The notes under the pieces: model-generated
What the model was told of the DNA's origin: nothing
Database searches by the model: none
What the model saw: the letters and a program-made list of their open reading frames with translations, nothing else
Program-made: the position numbers and the translations under genes
NCBI GenBank assembly: GCA_036346225.1
Contig: JARFIW010001089.1
Location: 1,116,001 to 1,180,000 of the forward strand
Source: Platerodrilus igneus
Lineage: Eukaryota > Arthropoda > Insecta > Coleoptera > Lycidae
DNA length: 64,000 nt
Direction: 5' to 3'
Shown here: positions 11,649-20,568 of the stretch, piece by piece
How the letters are laid out: every line of letters starts with the position of its first letter
How positions within the stretch are numbered: position 1 is the stretch's first letter

Positions 11649-12435
11649 CTGCCCCTCTTTAAAACCGTTACGTCTCGTAACTGTAAATCCATCTTGACGC
11701 CAATTCGATGACTGGTGACGGTATCGGCAGCTATCTCCTCTGGTGCATCCACCGCGTCGTTGGAAGTAACAGTCAACACTCTTTTCCTGGTCTTGGTAGG
11801 CAACCGGTTGATAACAACAAACAAGAACCTGGACGTTGGTTCCTGGAAAACTACTTCTAGCATATTTCGGACTATCCTCCAGTCTAAGCGATCCAGTCCA
11901 CAGCCCAGCTTGGGCACCGCTAGTCTCGTTACTCCATTTTCCATCATCTGCGCCTTAAGATTTAGCAAAGCCTCCCATAGATGTCCATAACTAGGTCTCT
12001 GCCATGAAGAATTTTTGGTGACCAGATAGTAAACATAACGATTTTTATCTTGAAGGACCAAAGATTTTCCTACAGTTGGCTGCTGTTGTACTAATTCATC
12101 CACACATCCAAACTTTTCTTGAAAACAACAGCTATTCCCCTTGACATTGCCAAATCTTGAGCTACGCAATGTGCAAGGGAATACTCTTCTGGTGCTCTAA
12201 ACAGATCTTGCTGTTTTTCAACAACAACGCCAAATCTCGCTTTAGCGGAACCACCATACGCCGCCATAAAGCTCTCAAAATCTACATTTGGCTCATGATT
12301 AATAACTTGCCGAACACCATTATCATTATTCGAGTCTTCCTGATTCCAAAATGCTTGCAGACATTTTGAAACAATGCTGATTCGAAGTTCCGACCTTGAT
12401 CGGAGTGTAATTCCAACGGAACTCCAAAGCGACAA
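11630..12435 (-). pseudogene. TARG1/OARD1-type macrodomain carried by Gypsy-2
   Basis: Two overlapping minus-strand frames give one macrodomain of about 150 residues. 12435-12091 carries the linker and N-terminal half: DLFRAPEEYSLAHCV and GIAVVFKK. A 1-base frameshift at about 12115 (AAGAAAAG run) moves to 12169-11630 with KFGCVDELVQQQ, RYVYYLVTK, NGVTRLAVPKLGCGLDRLDW and FLFVVINRLP. Order and motifs match the OARD1 family (SLAHC..D...G.GIA..FKK.FG, YYLITK, MPRIGCGLD). That family hydrolyses ADP-ribose from glutamate/aspartate of modified proteins and from O-acetyl-ADP-ribose. The Lys of YLVTK and the Asp of GCGLD, the catalytic pair in human TARG1, are both present. The frame runs through the polypurine tract and stops inside the LTR. 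Upstream it is joined to truncated integrase by a deletion. Inferred role: removal of host ADP-ribosylation, or RNA/ADP-ribose binding. Confidence 0.85.
11649..11661 (-). other. Polypurine tract of Gypsy-2
   Basis: Minus strand AAAGAGGGGCAG immediately before the LTR TG. The same tract precedes the Gypsy-3 LTR at 28927. It lies inside the macrodomain reading frame, whose stop codon is in the LTR at 11630. Confidence 0.8.
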
Positions 12436-13672
12436 AACAACTCCTTCACTAGTACATCTGCAACCGTCTCGGCTTCTTGGTTAGGTATAGCATATGCCTC
12501 CGGCCATTTGGTAAAATAATCCATTGCAACCAAGATGTATTTATTTCCCTTCTCTGATTCAGGAAACGGACCAGCTATATCAATGGCTACCCTCTCAAAA
12601 GGATTCCCCACGTTATACTGTCTCATTGGGGCTTTCCGTTTTGAGACCGGGCCATTTGCAGAAGCACACAATTCACATTTCCGGCACCACTCCTTCACAT
12701 CTTCTTTGCAGTTCACCCAATAGAACCTTTCTCTCACTCTTTCGAGAGTTCTTTTCACGCCAAAGTGCCCTCCGGAAATACCGTCGTGCAAGTGCTGCAA
12801 CACTTCCGGCACTCTGCTTCTCGGCACTATCACTTGAAGTCTCTCAGTGCCATCTTCAAATTCCAGGCGTCGTTTCAAGATTCTATTTTCCATCATCAAG
12901 GAGTCCCACTGTGCCCAGTATGCCTTCAGGCTCCTACTTAAAATACTAATTTCTTCCCAAGCTGGTCGTTGTCCTCTATTTTTCCACTCAATAATGCGTC
13001 CCAATTCGGCGTCATTCTCCTGGTCTTCTCGCATTCTTTCGGGTTGCCACGTATCATCGGTTACCGTCATTCTATGGATGACACTTATTTTCTCTTCCAT
13101 CTTGGAGCAATGATTGCAGTCCACCGGACAAGGTCTCCTTGATAGAGCGTCTGCATTCCGATGGCTAGTTCCTACACGATGTTCTGTGTCAAAGTCATAT
13201 TCCTGCAGCCGCTCTATCCACCTTGCCACTTGCCCTTCAGGATTTCGAAACTGCAATAACCATTTTAGTGCAGCATGGTCTGTTCTCAACAGGAATTTAC
13301 GGCCGTATAAGTACTTATAAAAGTGCTCTACGGATTTGACGACAGCCAACAGCTCCCTTCTTGTCACACAATAGTTCCTTTCTGTCCGCGACAAGACCTT
13401 GCTGAAATACCCAATAACTTTTTCTTGTCCGTCCTGCACTTGAGAAAGAACGCCTCCTATAGCTGTGTTACTGGCATCGGTATCCAACACAAATTTCCCT
13501 CCATCCGTGGATAACTCAAAATTGGTGCTGTAACTAGCAGCCGTTTCAGCTGTTCAAATGCACTGTGGCAGTCGTCATTCCAATCATATTCTTGTCCATC
13601 TTCGGTTAATTTCGTTAACGGTTTGGCAATGTTCGCAAACCCAAGTATAAACCGTCGGTAATATGTGCACAA
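12282..13672 (-). pseudogene. Gypsy-2 RNase H and truncated integrase
   Basis: 13672-13457 starts at CTYYRRFILGFANIAKPLT (RT connection) and runs to the RNase H start. A frameshift near 13490 leads to 13490-12282: RNase H with LDTDASNTAIGGVLSQ, RRELLAVVKSVEHF and TDHAALKWL, then the integrase zinc domain (HLHDGISGGHFG ... CRKCELC) and catalytic core with AIDIAGPF and LHSDQGRNF. Immediately after KHFGIRKTR the sequence diverges from the Gypsy-3 copy; the third catalytic residue (Glu) and the C-terminal domain are deleted and the frame terminates. The missing part is preserved in Gypsy-3 (28188-28560). The deletion joins directly to the linker of the macrodomain. Confidence 0.9.
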
Positions 13673-14345
13673 TCCTAGAAAACTGCGTAGTTGGTGTAAA
13701 TCTGCTGGTATAGGCCATTCTTGTACCGTTTTATTTTGTCAGGGTCAGCTCTTATTCCGGTCTCCGAAACGACATGTCCTAGATATTTCACCTCTTTTCC
13801 AAACAGGTGACACTTCTTGGGGCTCAATGTAAGGTTTGCCCCGTAATCTTTGGAATATCTCCTCTAGGTTCTTAAGGTGTTCTTCAAAGACCGGCCTAAC
13901 ACTATCACGTCGTCTAGGTACACCAGACAAGTCTTCCAAGACAGTCCACGCAGTATCGACTCCATCAATCGTTCAAAAGTAGCAGGGCATTGCATAATCC
14001 AAATGGCATGACCTTGAACTGCCATAATCCAGTTCCAATTGTAAACGCAGTCTTCTCTTTGTCGTTTGGCTCCAAGCCTACCTGCCAGTATCCGCTTTTC
14101 AAGTCCAAGGTCGAAAACCATTTAGATCCGGATAGAGTATCTAAGGTGTCATCAATTCTGGGCAAAGGATAGCTGTCTTTCTTTGTCACGTTATTAAGCC
14201 GCCGGTAGTCTACACAAAACCTTGTCGACCCGTCCTTTTTCTTGACAAGCACTACCGGGGATGCCCATGGACTATTCGAGGGTTCAATCACTCCCTGTTC
14301 TTCCATATCGGTGATAATTTGTTCAGCTTCCTTACGTTTTGCCAA
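13673..14345 (-). pseudogene. Gypsy-2 reverse transcriptase
   Basis: RT read over three frames. 14345-13965 holds EEQGVIEPSNSPWASPVV, KKDGSTRFCVDYRRLN, the first catalytic Asp in LDLKSGYWQV, and MPFGLCNA. A frameshift near 14000 leads to 14121-13864, which reads ATFERLMESILRGLSW and then CLVYLDDVIVLG with the YxDD aspartates intact. A further shift gives FEEHLKNLEEIFQRLRG. The enzyme would copy element RNA in the cytoplasmic particle. All active-site residues are visible but the reading frame is broken at least twice. Gypsy-3 repeats this region from CLVYLDD onward at 25597. Confidence 0.9.
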
Positions 14346-15200
14346 AGGAAGCCGCCTGGGTGTTTTCTTATCGGTTGCGCATCTCCAGTATTGATCTTGT
14401 GTTGCACAACATTCGTCCTTCCTTTCTCACTATCATCCAGTGCAAACACACCTCGATATCGTCCGACCAGCTCTTTACCTTGCCCAGTTGGTCGTCGTTT
14501 AATCCTTGACACGAAGGTATTAACATATCCAGCAATTTCTGTGAGCAACCGTTGGCTGGTTTATCTTTCGTGTCGTCCACACAACGTTTAATATGGCCTA
14601 CTGGAATGCAACTTCCCACAATCGTGTCTTTCTTCAGGGTCACCGTATGCGGATTAATGTTCAGCACCCTTACTGGTACCATATTTCGAAACTTTACCAG
14701 CGTTCTTCCAATCAGTAATCCCTCCTGACCCATTCCCGATTCAGTTGCTTCCATCATGCATACTTGTCCTTCCCGGAGCGTACCATCCGGGCGTCCCATT
14801 ACTATCATTTCCGCCTTCTCGGGTATTTTCATATCACAAATCATTCGAACTTGCATCGTCTGGTTACTCCTACCTTGAAATGGAATCTCATCATCATCTA
14901 TCCGAAGCACATTTTCTTTCATGTTTACATGAAACCCATATTCTCTCATGAGATCCATTCCCAAGATCACTTCTTCTGTAATTTCAGCTACCAGCACTCG
15001 ATGATTAATTAATTTGTCCCCAATTGTCAACATAACGGCAGTCTCTCCGTGAGTACAAATTTTCTCACCACTTGCCGTTCGAAGACACACCGATACAGGT
15101 AGCACTTTTCCACGACCAACCAAATCTGGTCTCACAATAGTTTTTGTCGCTCCTGTATCCACGAGTAATCGGACACCCTACCATTAATTCTTCCATCGAT
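14346..15200 (-). pseudogene. Gypsy-2 protease and linker
   Basis: The frame 15162-14368 starts at MDTGATKTIV, the aspartic protease active site (DTGA), and continues with ICTHGETAVML and EEVILGMDLM, the second protease signature (ILGMD). About 170 residues of linker follow (HTVTLKKDTIVGSC, with VGRYRGVF in another frame near 14450) toward the RT. The Met at 15162 is probably internal: the true Leu-Val preceding DTGA is in another frame, separated by a shift near 15175. It would process the Gag-Pol precursor. Confidence 0.85.
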
Positions 15201-15316
15201 ATAAATGCTGTCCAGACTCCCCATCGACGATGCAGCACGGATGATAATCTCCGGGGCACTACGTTGTGCTGTCGACGTTCGCCCCTTACGTCGACTTGCT
15301 TTAGTTTTCCTGCTGC

Positions 15317-16521
15317 TCAACCGGTTGTTTTTGGTTGAGTGCAGCGTCTCTGTATATGACCAACTTCGCCGCAGTTCCAGCATCGCAGACGCCATCTCCG
15401 CGGTCGTTGTAGTTCCAGCCTTTCTGCCACACGGTTGACTATTTCATCTATGCTATTCTGAGCTTGACCAGGTTCCTCTAAGGCAGACCGAACTTTGTGA
15501 CCCATCCTGTGTGATGTCTGCTTAGCTGCTTCAAATTCAAGCGCATGAGCCAGTGCGTCATCCAGAATTTTTGGCCTTGCTAGTCTTAGCGCTTGCTGTA
15601 TTTCACTGTCTTTGATGCCATCTACAAATGTTTGAACAGCCAGTTGTTCGAGGAAACTATCTGGTGCCGTTGGGTACGCCAATCTAACTAATCTTGCGAT
15701 GTCAGCTTCGAATTCTTGCAGACTTTCACTTGTCTTTTGCGAGCGGTTCTTAACTTGTGCGTGGTAAACCTGTTGAAGGTGAGCGTCTCCATATCTCATC
15801 TCAAGCTTCGATATTAAGAGACCGTAATCATTCTGCTGGTGATCGGGAATCGTTTGTAAGATGTTAAGAGCTTCCCCGTAGGGCCACTATTAAGGAGATA
15901 GCTTTCTCTTTGTTGCACCAACCGTTGGCTATTGCCGCAGCTTCAAATTGTTTCAAATATGTGGGCCAAGGTGTTTTGCCATCAAATGTGGGTGGTTTCA
16001 CTTTAAATTTAGACGGAATTGACTCGCTTCTTTCCAGGGTTCTTATTTCTGGAATGTTCTGATGAAAACTTGGTTTGTTAATTCAAGTGGCCGCGTTGTT
16101 AGTGAAATCACCTGTTCTTGCAGCCTCATCATATCTTCTTCCATTTTTACCAATTTACTGTCCAACTTTTGCTCAACTGTTTTACCTGTACAGTGACATC
16201 TTCTTTCAATGCAATGGAGCTTGCTATTAATCTTTGTTCTAACGTGGCCGTCTTTTCATTCAACTCTTCCATTTTCATCGCGTTTTCACTAAACCGTTCT
16301 TCTATTTTCTTAGCATTTTCAGTTAACCTTTCGGTAAGATTTGATTCCAGTTCAACTGACCTCACTAAATTTTCACCGAGTGTCACTTCCAGTTTAGCCG
16401 ACCTCTCCTCCATTTTCTCAGCATTTTCGTTTAACTTTTCTTCTATACCCGATTTAAAATCCTTAAGGAAATTCATTAAATTTTCTGCCTCCATCTTATT
16501 TTGACTCCTTGTAACTGGCAT
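15317..16521 (-). pseudogene. Gypsy-2 gag
   Basis: Starts at 16521 (MPVTRSQNK). The first 125 residues (16521-16147) are dominated by heptad-like repeats rich in E, K, L and N (EEKLNENAEKMEERSAKLE), a predicted coiled coil. The central capsid part (about 16146-15800) is split by stops. 15799-15317 resumes with YHAQVKNRSQKTSESLQEFE and ALEFEAAKQT and ends in a zinc knuckle, CWNCGEVGHIQRRC (CX2CX4HX4C). This is the structural Gag of the element. The start is chosen because it is the first Met after the 5' LTR and leader. Confidence 0.85.
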
Positions 16522-16579
16522 ATATATAAACTACTTAAATGTGGTGTGCTTTCCTTTTAAATTAATCACTATATACCCC

Positions 16580-16596
16580 ACAAATGCCTGACACCA
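16580..16596 (-). other. Candidate primer-binding site of Gypsy-2
   Basis: Minus strand TGGTGTCAGGCATTTG begins one base inside the 5' LTR. TGG complements a tRNA CCA end. The tRNA species is not identified. Confidence 0.5.
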
Positions 16597-16597
16597 G

Positions 16598-17105
16598 TGT
16601 AACGCGCTACTACTACCGCGTTTCTTTAATTTAAAACAAGTAATAATAATGGTCTTTATTACTCACTGTTCACAAGTCTAATTAACAATATATGCCTTAT
16701 TTATAGATGTTTTCAGTCCACTTAACAATGAAGCACTATTACACTAATGAATTTACAAGCACTAATATCTTCTTAAACTAACTTCTTTACCCTAGGTCCA
16801 ATAACCACACTAACACAACTATTTGTTTATACACTTCTATTTATTTATGTATGCACATTAGACACAGCATATCATTTATGTATATATTCTAAAAACTCAA
16901 CTACGTTTACTTTACAACGATATAATTTATATTAGACATTCAAGAATAGACTGACTCTTACATTCATAAGCGGCCTTATATATACCCTGCATTAAGATAT
17001 GACTCATTATCTAGAACTTTGTAGAAGGATTCTCGAATGCTGAAGAATACGCTGTGCCCCGGGCGTTTGTATGTTTGACGGGTTGCCTAATAGTGGATCG
17101 CAACA
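16598..17105 (-). repeat. Gypsy-2 5' LTR
   Basis: 508 bases, near-identical to 11127-11648 apart from a 14-base deletion and a few substitutions. Followed by the target duplication GTAT. Confidence 0.95.
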
Positions 17106-18198
17106 GTATTTTATGTATGTGATTATGTTACCGTAAATATAGTGGCTGCATGTATAAAACAGTAGTAACGGACCTCTAATTATTGACGTGAAGTACGAGT
17201 AGTGCGTATTAAATTAATAAAGATCTGGCTACTATAACACAAAAATCATTAAGTGGAAGCATGATATATGGGGGTAAGCACCACAAGTAATCGAGTTTGT
17301 ATGCATGATATATGGAATGGTACTGTGAGACGAGACGCATAGCTTGCAGAGGTAGCAGATGGTAGAGGCCTGTGGATTCACTGAGCAGCACGGTGAATGG
17401 AAACGAAGCCGAGGGGTTCTGGCACTCATCTCCGACGGGAAGGAAGACTGAAGAATTCTCCAGGTAATTTATTTGAAATTTCTGTTTTATAAACATTTGT
17501 GAAATTTTGTGCTGTGTGGTTGACTTTTTTTTTGGTGGCATAATTATGGTTGTAGAAACTTATTGTAAAAGATACATGTACTGGACAATTTATTGATGTT
17601 GAATATTGAAAAAGGGTGTATTTAGAACATCCAAAACTTTAGTCAGAATAAAAATTGAATTGTAAAGGGTAAACGGGTCTGTAAATTTTGTTTTAATCTA
17701 TGCAAGGTTTAAAAAACATATACAAACCGAACTGGGTTATAATGAGCTCACCATACTCCAGTGTGAAGTCAATTTAAGGTAACATGTGAGACCCATCTAC
17801 TCATATCTCATTGAATTTGTTTAAAAATCATTAGAAAAATCAAGGACTTTTAAAACATACCATAATTTGAGTTTTATAATTATTGTATCAAACTGTTTTA
17901 ACACATGTGAATATAATTTATCTGTTAATGGGTGTAAATAAAAGGTTGTATGGTTGTGGTATTATTTGGTAGTTTTATTGAATGGTGTGCGAGTGTGAAA
18001 AAGATATGTCTGTAAATTTAGGTATTCGTGAAGAGGCACAGCTGAGCTAGCCAGGGAAGCTGAAGAAATTCGAAGGCGATCTCATTAAGAGGGGTAAAAA
18101 ATTTTTAAAATTTTTATTTTTTTTTTCGAAAATTTTATGTTGGCCCTGGTAGGGCACAAATCTTAATAGAGAATTTAGAGACTGTCCCGACTTCCACG

Positions 18199-18240
<42 letters not shown>
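17106..18240 (+). repeat. Unclassified 2.09-kb tandem unit, copy B, second part
   Basis: Continues copy B after Gypsy-2. Shared with copy A: the GAGTTTGTATGC and ATGGAATGGTA blocks, AATTCTCCAG|GTAAT (donor at 17464), AACTGGGTTATAATGAGCTC near 17727-17746, the CAGCTGAGCTAGCCAGGGAA block near 18039, and GAGACTGTCCCGACTTCCAC leading into the (TA)n at 18202. No conserved reading frame. The mariner-type element begins at 18241, inside the (TA)n. Confidence 0.7.
18202..18240. repeat. (TA)n tract at the left junction
   Basis: TA microsatellite of unit B, ending TATACATATA directly before the CAGGGTGCCC terminus of the mariner-type transposon. Confidence 0.95.
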
Positions 18241-18714
18241 CAGGGTGCCCACAATCTATCTCCGTATATGGGTAACTTTTTTATTATAGAAGATACAATA
18301 TTGGTTAAATTAGCAAAGTTGAAGAGAAATTTACGAGTAGTATGATGCTTTTTGAAAACTCACCTAGATGCTCAACTTTTTAGATATTTGAAAAAACTGA
18401 AATTTGCCCTTTTTTCAAACGCTAATAACTTTTAACGGTTTAACCAATAGAGAAATAAAACTGCTTGTAAAGTAACTTTTACGTAGAATTCAATAGCGTA
18501 TATGACAATTTTAATTGGAAATGGGTTTTAAGCTACAAACATAACCTCACTTTTTAAATGGAAACCATAGTTCAATATAACCCAAATGGAAAGGTTTTTC
18601 TTTTCTGATTACCCTGATGTAAGGGTTGATGTACTTATTTTCAGTAGTTTCTTCATAATAAAGAAAAAACGATTTATTTATTTGCGGGCATCAAGGAGTC
18701 TATGGATACATATT
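18241..18714. repeat. Left terminal inverted repeat of the mariner-type element
   Basis: Matches the reverse complement of 20050-20527 along its whole length; inner edge at GGATACATATT. Confidence 0.9.
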
Positions 18715-18859
18715 ACAAACAAACAAAATGTGTAAAAATCAATAATGGAAACACAAGTTTATTGTAACTAAATTTATTATAAACTAAGAAAAATAAAATA
18801 CTTAAAAAATAAACTATCCATACAATACAAATAACTTAATCAAAGGAAACAAAAATTAA

Positions 18860-19933
18860 TTAATGCGAATATGCCCACTCCTGCATTAACATATGCTCAA
18901 AATGACCTCCATTAGCTTGCAAACACATTTCGCACCTTTTAATTAGGTTTTGGTGCACCTTATTTAACGTTTGTGGTTTTATACTTGTAATAGCTGCTGT
19001 AATACTATCTTTGAGTTGCTCAATGTTATTGGATTTTTTAGCATACACTACATCCTTTACAGTACCCCAAAGAAAAAAATCCAGTGGCGATAGTTCTGGT
19101 GACCTTCCCGGCCATGGAACAGGACCTGCATTGCCAATCCAATTTGGAAAACTATTATCAAGATATTCAGAAACGGCTTGAGCATTGTGAGCAGGTGCAC
19201 CGTCATGCTGAAAATAATATAAGTTTTGCAGTAAATTAAGTGGCAAATTATCGAGCATTTCTTGCAATTCGTTTTGTAGAAAATTCAAATAGTGTTCACC
19301 ATTTAAATTATAATTATAGAAGAAAGGCGCAAGTATTTTATTACCAAAAATGGCACACCACACATTTATCGAAAATTGATGTTGATCCCGCCTTTCTTCT
19401 GTTAAATGGGGATTTTCCTGACTCCAGTAGACTGTATTTTTTCTGTTAAACATGTCTTTGTTAGTAAATTTTGCTTCGTCGGTAAATATAATAGTGTGAC
19501 TAAAACCAGGATTATTATTTGTTTCATTAAGAAACCACCTACAAAACTGTTGTCTTCTCTCACAATCCCCATGATACAGTGTATTGCTAACATGGGTTTT
19601 GTATGGTTTGTAGCGGTTTTGTTTTAAAATTAGGCGAGCTTTTTCTGTAGAAGTAGCGCACTCAATTGCAGTTTCTCGGGTGGACGCTGTTGGCTTAAAA
19701 TTTATGTAGGCTAACACACGTTCTTCATCAGTTTTGAATTTTCTTTTATCAATACTGGGTTTTGTAAAAGCACCAAACCTTTTTTAATTGTTTTCTAATT
19801 TAGAAAACAATCGTTTATCTGGCTGCCTTCTTTCCAAATATCTTTCATAATACATATCACCAGCAGCATCACAATTTCTGTTACAGGCATAGTAACAAAA
19901 GAGCATGTCATTTTTTTCGTCGTTTGTATACAT
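18860..19933 (-). pseudogene. Tc1/mariner-superfamily transposase, one nonsense codon
   Basis: Best start is ATG at 19933 (MYTNDEKNDMLFCYY), in the same frame as the long open part 19717-18860, giving about 357 residues. The N-terminal helix-turn-helix region is followed by a single in-frame TAA at 19784-19786 (codon 50); the frame then continues without break. The catalytic DDE/D core shows IIFTDEAKF, FQHDGAPAHNAQ and PELSPLDFFLWG, with 40 residues between the second and third acidic positions. This is longer than classic DD34D mariner and close to the DD41D-like insect group. Upstream frames in the right inverted repeat overlap but are not conserved. Autonomous function is lost only through the TAA, if that base is correct. 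Confidence 0.88.
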
Positions 19934-20049
19934 TCTCTATTATAATCAAATAAATTTAAAAGTCTTCTACACAAAATTTGCAACCCAGAGCAAATAAACA
20001 CTTTAAATAATAATATCTGACAAATGCCAGTTGTTTTTTGTTTATTTAA

Positions 20050-20524
20050 AATATGTATCCATGGACTCCTTGATGTCCGCAAATAAATAAATCGTTGTTT
20101 CTTTATTATGAAGAAACTACTGAAAATAAGTACATCAACCCTTACATCAGGGTAATCAGAAAAGAAAAACCTTTCCATTTGGGTTATATTGAACTATGGT
20201 TTCCATTTAAAAAAAGTGAGGTTATGTTTGTAGCTTGAAAACCCATTTCCAATTAAAATTGTCATATACGCTATTGAATTCTACGTAAAAGTTACCTTAC
20301 AAGCAGTTTTATTTTCTCTATAGGTTAAACCGTTAAAAGTTATTAGCGTTTGCAAAAGGGCAAATTTCAGTTTTTTCAAATATCTAAAAAGTTGAGCATC
20401 TAGGTGAGTTTTCAAAAAAGCATCATACTACTCGTAAATTTCTCTTCAACTTTGCTAATTTAACCAACATTGTATCTTCTATAATAAAAAAGTTACCCAT
20501 ATACGGAGATTGATTGTGGGCACC

Positions 20525-20527
<3 letters not shown>
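20050..20527. repeat. Right terminal inverted repeat of the mariner-type element
   Basis: Reverse complement of 18241-18714. Open frames here are by-products. Confidence 0.9.

Positions 20528-20565
<38 letters not shown>
20528..20565. repeat. (TA)n spacer between two transposons
   Basis: 38 bases of TA separating the CCCTG end of the mariner-type element from the CAGGGTGAG end of the foldback element. Confidence 0.95.

Positions 20566-20568
<3 letters not shown>

Larger units (their letters stand above)
11127..17105 (-). mobile_element. Gypsy-2: Ty3/gypsy LTR retrotransposon with macrodomain
   Basis: Complete LTR-to-LTR element on the minus strand, 5979 bp. The LTRs begin TGTTGCGATCC and end CGCGTTACA (minus orientation). 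The element is flanked by the 4-bp target duplication GTAT (11123-11126 and 17106-17109), usual for Ty3/gypsy. Order on the minus strand: 5' LTR, candidate primer-binding site, gag with coiled coil and zinc knuckle, protease, RT, RNase H, integrase (C-terminal half deleted), TARG1-like macrodomain, polypurine tract, 3' LTR. The LTRs differ mainly by one 14-bp indel and a few substitutions, suggesting recent insertion, yet every coding segment has frameshifts. Confidence 0.93.
18241..20527 (-). mobile_element. Mariner-type transposon with about 475-bp terminal inverted repeats
   Basis: Ends CAGGGTGCCCACAATC (18241) and its complement (20527), flanked by TA on both sides, as for Tc1/mariner insertion. 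The arms 18241-18714 and 20050-20527 are inverted copies with scattered mismatches, far longer than the 20-30 bp of classical mariner. The transposase lies between and slightly into the right arm's inner side. 2287 bp. Confidence 0.9.

Noticed and set aside
17209..17541. 110-residue minus frame starting MPPKKKSTTQHK
   Set aside because: It lies in the 2.09-kb unit; the corresponding region of copy A has no matching frame.
19795..20178. 127-residue minus frame overlapping the mariner transposase start
   Set aside because: The transposase N-terminus is in a different frame (start 19933), continuous with the catalytic part; this frame is mostly inverted-repeat sequence.
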